A stretch of DNA of 64,000 nucleotides from Streptomyces sp. NBC_00344 (GTDB lineage: Bacteria; Actinomycetota; Actinomycetes; Streptomycetales; Streptomycetaceae). The DNA lies in contig NZ_CP107996.1 of assembly GCF_036088315.1 (NCBI RefSeq), positions 1,756,501 to 1,820,500 of the forward strand. The letters run 5' to 3'. The notes beneath the pieces were generated by a model. That model made no database searches. It saw only the letters and a list, made by a program, of their open reading frames with translations, and was not told the origin of the DNA. Both the position numbers and the translations under genes were made by a program. Positions 55,288 to 62,826 of this stretch are shown in pieces; within the stretch, counting starts at the first letter, position 1; the number at the start of each line of letters is the position of its first letter.

Positions 55288-55339
55288 GTGCTGGAATTCG
55301 ACGAACTACTCGGTAGTACGGCGACGAACCACCGAGTAG
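55288..55339 (+). promoter_or_regulatory. Leader elements upstream of cvnA2: shared motif and inverted repeat
   Basis: GTGCTGGAATTCGACGAACT (55288-55307) matches the cvnA1 leader motif. It runs into an inverted repeat CTACTCGGT (55306-55314) / ACCGAGTAG (55331-55339), 60-95 bases before the cvnA2 GTG. These could be promoter and operator elements; no gene fits in 55026-55400. Confidence 0.45.
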
Positions 55340-55400
55340 CACGGCTCTGAACGATAAAACGGCACACCGTAGGTGCCGACGCCGAGAGGTTGTTGGTCGA

Positions 55401-58400
55401 GTGAGGCGAAGCAAAAACAGCTCCGCGGCGGAGCAGGCGCGGGGCAACTTCACCCCGCCGTCGCGTACAGCGGCGTCTCCTGCGGACGTGTCCGGAGCTG
55501 CTGCCACCGCCCAGGGTGGTGGCAGCGGCAGCGGAAGCCGGCTGTCCCCGCGCAACTGGCGTGTGCCCACCAAGCTCAACGCGATTCTGCTCATCCCTGT
55601 CGTCGTCGGCCTGGTCATGGGCGGATTCCAGGTCAAGAGCTCCATCAACACCTGGAACGAGGCGCAGGACGCCGAGCGGGTCGCTCTCGTCGTGCGCGCC
55701 GCCTCCGGATACAGCCAGGCGCTGCTCAACGAGCGTGACCTCAGTGCCCAGCCCCTGCTGTCCAACAAGCGCGACAGCACGGTCGTCACCAGCGCCTACT
55801 CCGCCACCGACGCGGCGGCGCAGAAGTTCGACGCGGCCGTGCAGAACCTGCCGAAGACCAAGCACCTCCAGCGCCGCTTGAAGCTCTTCCGCGACGAGGA
55901 GCCCAACCTCGCCGCGCTGCGCAAGACCGCGTACGCCGAAGCCATGGACCCGGTGAAGACCGAAGAGGGCTACGTCTCGGTCCAGCACTCGCTGATGGAG
56001 TTCTCCAACGAGCTCGGCCTCGGGACCGGCAACATCACCAGCTACGGCCGTACGGTCTACGCGATCCAGCTGGCCAAGGCCGCGGAGTCCCTCCAGCGGT
56101 CCATCGGCATGCATCTGCTGGTGCGCCCCAGCCAGGACAACACGAAGTTCCGCGCCCAGGCCGTCGCCTTCAACTCGTACAACTACCTGGAGCAGATCGC
56201 ACTCGGCGAATACGTTTCCGGTGGCACCCAGGCCGACAGCGACAAGCTGAAGACGGTCATGGTGAGCAAGGCCACCGAGGGCCAGAAGCAGCTGGCTGCC
56301 GCCAAGAAGAAGGCCGCGGCCGCCGGGGTGCCCTTCGTGGCTCCGCCGTCCAAGGGCGGCTCGGTCTACGACGGCATGGCCGCGGAGATCGGCAAGGGTC
56401 AGAGCCCCGACGATCTGCGGACCAAGGGCATCACACCGCAGACCTGGATGGCTGCGTCGACCGCCAAGTTCGACGGATACACCGAAATCGAGAACGGCCT
56501 GGTCAACAAGGCTGTCGCCGACGCCGGCTCGATCTCGAGCAACGCCAAGAACGCCGCCATCACCAACGGCGCCATCGTCCTCGTCGCCCTCCTCGCCGCC
56601 TTCGTGCTGGCCGGAATGATGGCGCGGCAGATGAGCCGCGCGATGCGCCAGCTGCGGACCGCCGCCTTCGGGATCGCCGAGCAGCGCCTGCCGATGCTCG
56701 TCGACCAGCTCTCGCGGACCGAGCCGGGCCGGGTGGACACCCGGGTGCAGCCCATCCCGATCAACACGCAGGACGAGATCGGCGAGGTCGCCAGGGCCTT
56801 CGACCAGGTCCACCGCGAGGCCGTCAGGCTCGCCGCCGAGCAGGCCATGCTGCGGGGCAACGTCAACGCGATCTTCACCAACCTCTCGCGTCGCAACCAG
56901 TCCCTCATCGAGGGCCAGCTGACCCTGATCACCGACCTGGAGAACAACGAGGCCGATCCGGACCAGCTGGAGAGCCTCTTCCGCCTGGACCACCTGGCGA
57001 CCCGAATGCGCCGCAACGGCGAGAACCTGCTGGTTCTCGCGGGCGAGGAGCCGGGACGCCGCTGGAACCAGCCGGTGCCTCTGGTCGACGTACTCCGGGC
57101 CGCCTCGTCCGAGGTGGAGTCGTACGAGCGCATAGAACTGACCGGGGTCCCCGAGACGGAGATCCACGGCCAGGCCGTTACCGACCTCGTGCATCTGCTC
57201 GCCGAGCTGCTGGAGAACGCGACCACGTTCTCCTCCCCGCAGACCAAGGTGCGGGTCACCGCGACCCGTCTCCCGGACGGGCGGGTGATGGTCGAAATCC
57301 ACGACAAGGGCATCGGCCTCACCGCCGAGGACTTCGCGGACATCAACCACAAACTGGCCAACCCCCCGACGGTGGACGCGGCGATCTCGCAGCGCATGGG
57401 CCTCTTCGTGGTCGGCCGCCTCGCCGACCGGCACGGCGTGCGCGTCCAGCTCCGCCCGTCGGGCGAGCAGGCGGGCACCACATCCCTCGTCATGCTCCCC
57501 GACGCCATCACCCATGGTGGCGGCGGTGAGCCGCTGCCCAGCGACGACTTCACCGTCTCCTCGATCATTCCGCAGCAGGCGTCCTTCGAGACCGCCCCGC
57601 TGCGGACAGCGGCCGAACTCGGCTTCGACGACACCCGGTACAACGAGGGCGAGCCCCGTGAGCTGGACCCGGTCAACCGCTCGCTGATGCGTGAGGAGCG
57701 GCGCGCCGCTCTGGAGGCGCAGACCTCCGGGGGCGAACCGGCACTGTTCCGCGACGAGTTGGCGGGTCAGCCGCAGGAGTCGTACGGACGGGTTGAGTAC
57801 GAGCAGGAGCAGGGCTACGGCCGGGATGGGCAGTACGGCCAGGAGCAGTACGCGCAGCCTCGGCACGAGGAGTACGAGCCGTACGCACCTGAGGTCCGTC
57901 AGCCCCAGCAGGAGGCGTACGACCAGAACGGCTATGCGACCCCTGACGGCTACCCGGATCCGGCCTATGCGGAATCTGGTTACCCGGCCCAGGAGCCCGA
58001 GCAGCCGCGGTATGAGAGCACCTTCGATCTCCAGCCCCACCAGGATGACTGGCCAGGTCAGGCCGGCTACCAGGACGGCTACGAGACGGGTTACCAACCG
58101 GAAGCGGAATCTGCCCCCAGCGCTCCCACAGGCGCTTCGGACCGCGTAGGCTTCGACCGACCGGGACCGTCCCCGAGCACCTCCCACGAAATGACCGACG
58201 CCGGGCTTCCCCGCCGCGGAGGACAGCCGCAGGCCCCGGATCCGGAGCCCGCGGCGCAGAATGGGAACGGGGACGGCAGCGGGAACGGCAGTGGACCCGA
58301 CGACTGGCGTTCGTCGAACGACGAACGCTGGCACCGAGCGGAGAAACTGCGGGAGCCGAAGGCCGGCGGGGTCACCCCTTCCGGTCTCCCGCGGCGGGTG

Positions 58401-58607
58401 CCCAAGGCCAACCTGGTCGAGGGCAAGGCGGAACAGACCCCCCAGGGCGGCCCCCAGGTCTCCCGTGCTCCCGAGGACGTCCGAGGCAGGTTGAGCAACC
58501 TGCACCGCGGCGTACTGCGAGGGCGCAACGCAGGTAGTGACACGAACGGTCAGGCCAATGGGAATCACCACAGTGGTCCTGACAGCACCTACAACCAGGA
58601 GCGTTAG
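55401..58607 (+). CDS. cvnA2: CvnA sensor histidine-kinase-like protein, second conservon
   Basis: Paralogue of the first cvnA, 1068 residues. Membrane helix 1 at about 59-77, extracellular nitrate/nitrite-sensor-like domain (80-388), helix 2 at 389-408, HAMP-like region, LDHLATRMRRNGENLL (His near 532) and HATPase_c (600-702; LLAELLENATTFSS). The tail is Tyr/Glu/Pro/Gln-rich and ends with the same conserved PQVSRAPEDVRGRL motif. The external domain differs strongly from copy 1 while the cytosolic core is very similar, so the two likely sense different signals and use similar partners. The GTG start follows GAGAGGTTG. Confidence 0.92.
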   Translation: MRRSKNSSAAEQARGNFTPPSRTAASPADVSGAAATAQGGGSGSGSRLSPRNWRVPTKLNAILLIPVVVGLVMGGFQVKSSINTWNEAQDAERVALVVRAASGYSQALLNERDLSAQPLLSNKRDSTVVTSAYSATDAAAQKFDAAVQNLPKTKHLQRRLKLFRDEEPNLAALRKTAYAEAMDPVKTEEGYVSVQHSLMEFSNELGLGTGNITSYGRTVYAIQLAKAAESLQRSIGMHLLVRPSQDNTKFRAQAVAFNSYNYLEQIALGEYVSGGTQADSDKLKTVMVSKATEGQKQLAAAKKKAAAAGVPFVAPPSKGGSVYDGMAAEIGKGQSPDDLRTKGITPQTWMAASTAKFDGYTEIENGLVNKAVADAGSISSNAKNAAITNGAIVLVALLAAFVLAGMMARQMSRAMRQLRTAAFGIAEQRLPMLVDQLSRTEPGRVDTRVQPIPINTQDEIGEVARAFDQVHREAVRLAAEQAMLRGNVNAIFTNLSRRNQSLIEGQLTLITDLENNEADPDQLESLFRLDHLATRMRRNGENLLVLAGEEPGRRWNQPVPLVDVLRAASSEVESYERIELTGVPETEIHGQAVTDLVHLLAELLENATTFSSPQTKVRVTATRLPDGRVMVEIHDKGIGLTAEDFADINHKLANPPTVDAAISQRMGLFVVGRLADRHGVRVQLRPSGEQAGTTSLVMLPDAITHGGGGEPLPSDDFTVSSIIPQQASFETAPLRTAAELGFDDTRYNEGEPRELDPVNRSLMREERRAALEAQTSGGEPALFRDELAGQPQESYGRVEYEQEQGYGRDGQYGQEQYAQPRHEEYEPYAPEVRQPQQEAYDQNGYATPDGYPDPAYAESGYPAQEPEQPRYESTFDLQPHQDDWPGQAGYQDGYETGYQPEAESAPSAPTGASDRVGFDRPGPSPSTSHEMTDAGLPRRGGQPQAPDPEPAAQNGNGDGSGNGSGPDDWRSSNDERWHRAEKLREPKAGGVTPSGLPRRVPKANLVEGKAEQTPQGGPQVSRAPEDVRGRLSNLHRGVLRGRNAGSDTNGQANGNHHSGPDSTYNQER

Positions 58608-58608
58608 T

Positions 58609-59031
58609 GTGAGCCCGATGAGCCAGGCGGCACAGAACCTGAACTGGTTGATCACCAATTTCGTGGACAACACCCCCGGGGTGTCCCACACAGTGGTGGT
58701 CTCCGCCGACGGACTCCTTCTGGCCATGTCCGAGGGGTTCCCGCGTGACCGCGCCGACCAGCTGGCAGCAGTGGCTTCCGGGCTGACCTCGCTGACCGCG
58801 GGAGCGTCCCGGATCTTCGAGGGCGGTCATGTGAACCAGACCGTCGTGGAGATGGAGCGAGGTTTCCTCTTCATCATGTCCGTCTCCGACGGCTCCTCGC
58901 TGGCCGTGCTCGCGCATCCCGAGGCCGACATCGGTCTTGTGGGGTACGAAATGGCACTTCTGGTCGATCGTGCAGGCAGTGTCCTCACCCCGGACCTGCG
59001 TGCCGAGCTCCAGGGAAGTCTTCTCAACTAG
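58609..59031 (+). CDS. cvnB2: CvnB roadblock/LC7-domain protein, second conservon
   Basis: A 140-residue roadblock protein almost identical to the first CvnB, differing mainly in the stretch after RIFEGG (HVNQTV in place of DVAQTV) and HPEADIG. AGGAG lies seven bases before the GTG at 58609, one base after the cvnA2 stop. Long runs are identical to cvnB1 at DNA level (for example about 55 bases around VSHTVVVSADGLLLAMS), which suggests shared recent conversion. Confidence 0.93.
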   Translation: MSPMSQAAQNLNWLITNFVDNTPGVSHTVVVSADGLLLAMSEGFPRDRADQLAAVASGLTSLTAGASRIFEGGHVNQTVVEMERGFLFIMSVSDGSSLAVLAHPEADIGLVGYEMALLVDRAGSVLTPDLRAELQGSLLN

Positions 59032-59120
59032 CAAACAGACAGTGCGTTTCTCGTCACCGCACCATATGGTGCGGTGGCGCGGCTCCACAGCAACAACGAC
59101 CGGCAGTCGGAGGAGGAAAC

Positions 59121-59672
59121 GTGGCAACGCCCCCAGGCGGTCACCCGTACCACGGTGGACAGCAGTCTCCGGGTGACTACGACCGGACCCGCTACAACTT
59201 TCCCTCCACGCCGGGCAGACAGGGCCAGCAGCCCTACCGGCCGCAGCCCGAGCCGCCGTCGCCGTACGACCAGCCGCCCCGTATCCAGCCGGTGCAGCCG
59301 CGTAAGGCGCCGGAGCCGGCACGTGCCACCCACAACCCTCTGGTGCGCCCTTACGCGATGACCGGAGGCCGGACCCGGCCGCGCTACCAACTCGCCATCG
59401 AGGCGCTGGTGCACACCACGGCCGACCCGTCACGGTTGCAAGGGCAGCTGCCCGAGCACCAGCGGATCTGCCGGCTCTGTGTCGAGATCAAGTCGATTGC
59501 CGAGATCTCCGCACTTCTTACGATTCCCCTCGGCGTCGCCCGGATCCTCGTCGCCGATCTGGCAGAGGCCGGTCTCGTCGCCATTCATCAGCCAGGCGGC
59601 GACGAGGCCGCCGGCGGCCAGCCAGCCGTGACACTGCTCGAAAGGGTGCTCAGTGGACTTCGCAAGCTCTAG
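59121..59672 (+). CDS. cvnC2: CvnC DUF742 protein, second conservon
   Basis: A 183-residue DUF742 protein with a Pro/Tyr/Gln-rich N-terminal extension of about 70 residues, then VRPYAMTGGRTRPRYQLAIEAL, LPEHQRICRLCVEIKSIAEI and IPLGVARILVADLAEAGLV. The GTG at 59121 has GGAGGA upstream. It overlaps cvnD2 by 20 bases, exactly as in the first conservon. The extension is the main difference between the copies. Confidence 0.92.
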   Translation: MATPPGGHPYHGGQQSPGDYDRTRYNFPSTPGRQGQQPYRPQPEPPSPYDQPPRIQPVQPRKAPEPARATHNPLVRPYAMTGGRTRPRYQLAIEALVHTTADPSRLQGQLPEHQRICRLCVEIKSIAEISALLTIPLGVARILVADLAEAGLVAIHQPGGDEAAGGQPAVTLLERVLSGLRKL

Positions 59673-60234
59673 CGGCGGTGCAGCCCGCTCCACTACCTCC
59701 GCGAAAATCGTGGTGGCAGGGGGCTTCGGCGTGGGCAAGACCACGTTCGTCGGCGCCGTCTCGGAGATCAACCCGCTGCGTACCGAGGCCGTCATGACGT
59801 CTGCTTCGGCGGGCATCGACGACCTCACGCACACCGGGGACAAGACCACCACGACGGTGGCCATGGACTTCGGCCGTATCACGCTCGACCAGGATCTGAT
59901 CCTGTACCTGTTCGGCACCCCCGGACAGGACCGCTTCTGGTTCATGTGGGACGACCTGGTACGCGGCGCCATCGGCGCGGTCGTGCTGGTCGACACCCGC
60001 CGTCTTGCCGACTGCTTCCCGGCGGTGGACTACTTCGAGAACTCGGGGCTCCCCTTCGTCATCGCCCTCAACGGCTTCGACGGACACCAGCCGTACACCC
60101 CGGACGAGGTACGCGAAGCCCTGCAGATCGGCCCCGACACCCCGATCCTCACCACCGACGCCCGCCACCGCGCGGACGCCAAGAGCGCGCTGATCACGCT
60201 CGTCGAACACGCACTGATGGCCCGCCTGCGGTAG
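59653..60234 (+). CDS. cvnD2: CvnD small GTPase, second conservon
   Basis: A 193-residue GTPase with the same motifs as the first CvnD (GGFGVGKTT, FGTPGQDRFWFMW, NGFD). Protein differences are limited to a Gly deletion near the N-terminus, Ser to Ala at the RRLADC segment, Gly to Ala near the C-terminus, and the last residue. The 3' 360 bases are nearly identical to cvnD1 including third codon positions. It ends the operon at a strong terminator. Confidence 0.94.
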   Translation: MDFASSSGGAARSTTSAKIVVAGGFGVGKTTFVGAVSEINPLRTEAVMTSASAGIDDLTHTGDKTTTTVAMDFGRITLDQDLILYLFGTPGQDRFWFMWDDLVRGAIGAVVLVDTRRLADCFPAVDYFENSGLPFVIALNGFDGHQPYTPDEVREALQIGPDTPILTTDARHRADAKSALITLVEHALMARLR

Positions 60235-60254
60235 ACCGCGTCCGGCTCACTCGC

Positions 60255-60290
60255 CGAAGGCCCGCGCTCCGGTCGGAGCGCGGGCCTTCG
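60255..60290 (+). terminator. Terminator after the second conservon
   Basis: CGAAGGCCCGCGCTCC-ggtc-GGAGCGCGGGCCTTCG, a 16-bp perfect stem about 20 bases after the cvnD2 stop. Confidence 0.9.
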
Positions 60291-60347
60291 CGTTGCGGCG
60301 TATGGTCGCCGGGCCACGTGCTGTCACACAACGCCCCGGAGGATCGC

Positions 60348-60797
60348 ATGGCTGTGCACTGGAAGCTGGTCGTCGACTGCGCGGATCCCGTCCCGCTCGC
60401 GGGCTTCTGGGCTGCGGCGCTCGGCTACGAGGTGGAGGAGCACAGTTCGTTCATCGGCCGGCTGCTCGGCATGGGGGCGGTCACCGGGGACGACATCACC
60501 ACGGTGGACGGCCGACGGGCGTTCCGGCAGCTCGCCGCGGTACGCCATCCCGACGACCCGGTGGACCCGGACACCGGTACCGGCCTCGGCAGACGGGTGC
60601 TCTTCCAGGCGGTCCCCGAGACCAAACAGGGCAAGAACCGGCTGCACATGGATCTGCATGTCGGGCCCGGGCAACGCGACGCCGAGGTGGAGCGGCTGCA
60701 GGGCATCGGAGCGACGGTGCTGCACAGGGTGAACGATCGCGGCAGCAACCACGTCACCATGGCCGACCCCGAGGGCAACGAGTTCGACGTCCAGTAG
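60348..60797 (+). CDS. VOC (glyoxalase-like) domain protein
   Basis: A 149-residue protein with the streptomycete glyoxalase-like pattern: HWKLVVDCADPVPLAGFWAAALGY, RRVLFQAVPETKQGKNRLHMDLHV and MADPEGNEFDVQ. The His in the middle and the final Glu are likely metal ligands. Substrate is unknown; members are often annotated as bleomycin-resistance-like without evidence. The ATG at 60348 has GGAGG upstream. It converges on accE with only 13 bases between the stop codons. Confidence 0.85.
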   Translation: MAVHWKLVVDCADPVPLAGFWAAALGYEVEEHSSFIGRLLGMGAVTGDDITTVDGRRAFRQLAAVRHPDDPVDPDTGTGLGRRVLFQAVPETKQGKNRLHMDLHVGPGQRDAEVERLQGIGATVLHRVNDRGSNHVTMADPEGNEFDVQ

Positions 60798-60810
60798 CCC
60801 GGCGGCCGGT

Positions 60811-61071
60811 TCAGCCCTGCCAGGAGTGCGGTGCGCGGAAGCCGGGGGTGCGCTCGAGGCGTCGCCAGCCGGCGGTGGAGCGGACGGAGAAAGAGGGGAT
60901 ACCGGTCCGGGACCGGGTTCCGGTCCGGGCGAGGAGGATCGCGGTGATCGCGGCGAGTTCCTCCGGCTCGGCGTGGCCCTTCTCGACCCGCAGCAGTGAA
61001 GCGACGGCCGCGGCCGTCTCGGGGGCCGGGGCGGTCTCGGGAACAGGGGCGGTCTCGGTGGGGATGCTCAA
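60811..61071 (-). CDS. accE: Acyl-CoA carboxylase epsilon subunit
   Basis: Small subunit (86 residues) found only in actinobacterial acyl-CoA carboxylases; it raises activity by stabilising the alpha-beta complex. The core LLRVEKGHAEPEELAAITAILLAR and the final RLERTPGFRAPHSWQG fit the family; the N-terminus is a Pro/Ala/Glu-rich tail. The TTG at 61069-61071 has AGGAG seven bases upstream. It starts 18 bases after the beta-subunit gene, the standard accB-accE pair. Confidence 0.9.
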   Translation of the reverse strand: MSIPTETAPVPETAPAPETAAAVASLLRVEKGHAEPEELAAITAILLARTGTRSRTGIPSFSVRSTAGWRRLERTPGFRAPHSWQG

Positions 61072-61089
61072 GGGGTGTCTCCTGGTGTC

Positions 61090-62673
61090 TTACTGGGGCG
61101 GGTTGCCGTGCTTGCGGGACGGCAGATCGGCGTGTTTGGTCCGCAGCATCGCCAGCGAGGCGATCAGCACCTCACGGGTCTCGGCCGGATCGATCACGTC
61201 ATCGACCAGGCCCCGCTCCGCGGCGTAGTAGGGGTGCATCAACTCGGCCTTGTACTCCTTGACCATCCGGGCCCGCATCGCGTCCGGATCGGCGGCCTCG
61301 GCGATCTGCTTGCGGAAGATGACATTCGCAGCGCCCTCCGCTCCCATCACGGCGATCTCATTCGTCGGCCACGCATACGTGAGGTCCGCACCGATCGACT
61401 GGGAATCCATCACGATGTAAGCACCCCCGTACGCCTTGCGCAGGATGAGCGAGATCCGCGGCACCGTGGCATTGCAGTACGCGTACAGCAGCTTCGCCCC
61501 GTGCCGGATGATCCCGCCGTGCTCCTGGTCCACACCGGGAAGGAACCCCGGTACGTCCAGAAGAGTGATGATCGGAATGTTGAACGCATCGCACATCTGA
61601 ACGAACCGGGCGGCCTTCTCCGACGCCTCGATGTCCAGCACACCCGCCAGGGCCTGCGGCTGGTTCGCCACGATCCCCACCACCTGGCCGTCCAGCCGCG
61701 CCAGCGCACAGATGATGTTCCGCGCCCACCGCTCGTGAACCTCCAGGTAGTCCCCGTCGTCCACCAGCTCCTCGATGACCTGGTGCATGTCGTACGGGCG
61801 GTTCCCGTCGGCCGGCACCAGATCCAGCAGCACATCCGAACGCCGGTCGACCGGGTCCTCGCTCGGATGCGACGGCGGGTTCTCCCGGTTGTTCGAAGGC
61901 AGCATCGAGATCAGATACCGCACCTCGGCGATGCAGGTCTCCTCGTCGTCATACGCGAAATGCGCGACGCCGGACGTCTCGGCGTGCACGTCCGCGCCAC
62001 CGAGCCCGTTCTGGGTGATCTCCTCACCGGTCACCGCACGGACCACGTCCGGACCCGTGATGAACATCTGCGAGGTCTCCCGCACCATGAACACGAAGTC
62101 GGTGAGGGCGGGGCTGTAGGCCGCGCCGCCCGCGCACGGGCCGAGCATCACACTGATCTGCGGGATGACACCGGAGGCCCGGGTGTTGCGCTGGAAGATC
62201 CCGCCGTAGCCGGCCAGCGCCGAGACGCCCTCCTGAATACGGGCGCCCGCGCCGTCGTTCAGGGACACCAGCGGCGCACCCGCCGAAATCGCCATGTCCA
62301 TGATCTTGTGGATCTTCGTGGCATGTGCCTCGCCCAGCGCCCCGCCGAAGATCCGGAAATCGTGCGCATAGACGAAGACCGTCCGGCCCTCGACCGTTCC
62401 CCACCCGGTGATCACACCATCGGTAAAGGGCTTCTTCGCCTCCAGGCCGAAGCCCGACGCCCGGTGCCGGCGCAGCTGCTCGACCTCCTTGAACGAGCCC
62501 GCGTCGAGCAGCAGCTCGATCCGCTCACGCGCGGTCAGCTTGCCCTTCGCGTGCTGAGCCTCGGTCGCACGCTCGCTCGGGCCGAGCCGCGCCTGCTCGC
62601 GCAACGCCAACAGCTCCGCCACCCGCCCACGCGCGTCGGAGGGCTCACCCGTGGTCTCGTCCAAAACGGTCAT
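61090..62673 (-). CDS. accB: Acyl-CoA carboxylase beta subunit (carboxyltransferase)
   Basis: Carboxyltransferase subunit that moves CO2 from biotin to acetyl- and/or propionyl-CoA, giving malonyl- or methylmalonyl-CoA. The 527-residue protein has KLTARERIELLLDAGS, the two crotonase-like halves with oxyanion loops (GPCAGGAAYSPALTDFVFM and KAYGGAYIVMDSQSIGADL). Ile near residue 420 in GGAYI, where S. coelicolor PccB has Asp (D422) and AccB Ile, suggests the broad AccB type. In S. coelicolor this gene pairs with accE and is essential. The symbol follows S. coelicolor usage; it is not the biotin carrier AccB of E. coli. Confidence 0.92.
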   Translation of the reverse strand: MTVLDETTGEPSDARGRVAELLALREQARLGPSERATEAQHAKGKLTARERIELLLDAGSFKEVEQLRRHRASGFGLEAKKPFTDGVITGWGTVEGRTVFVYAHDFRIFGGALGEAHATKIHKIMDMAISAGAPLVSLNDGAGARIQEGVSALAGYGGIFQRNTRASGVIPQISVMLGPCAGGAAYSPALTDFVFMVRETSQMFITGPDVVRAVTGEEITQNGLGGADVHAETSGVAHFAYDDEETCIAEVRYLISMLPSNNRENPPSHPSEDPVDRRSDVLLDLVPADGNRPYDMHQVIEELVDDGDYLEVHERWARNIICALARLDGQVVGIVANQPQALAGVLDIEASEKAARFVQMCDAFNIPIITLLDVPGFLPGVDQEHGGIIRHGAKLLYAYCNATVPRISLILRKAYGGAYIVMDSQSIGADLTYAWPTNEIAVMGAEGAANVIFRKQIAEAADPDAMRARMVKEYKAELMHPYYAAERGLVDDVIDPAETREVLIASLAMLRTKHADLPSRKHGNPPQ

Positions 62674-62826
62674 GTATCGACACTACGAACTCCACCAACA
62701 AAACACGCAGTGCACTTCGCACAGTCTCCGGCCCAGTTTCCTGGTGGCCATGGACAGAAGACCCCGGCCGGGCAGCCCAAGTGCCAGGCCAGGACCACTC
62801 CGCGTTGTGGAGGTCCCACAACAGGT

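Noticed and set aside
55236..58727. A 1163-residue minus-strand open frame
   Set aside because: It is the antisense shadow of cvnA2, caused by high GC content; no domain is recognisable and the plus-strand gene is certain.
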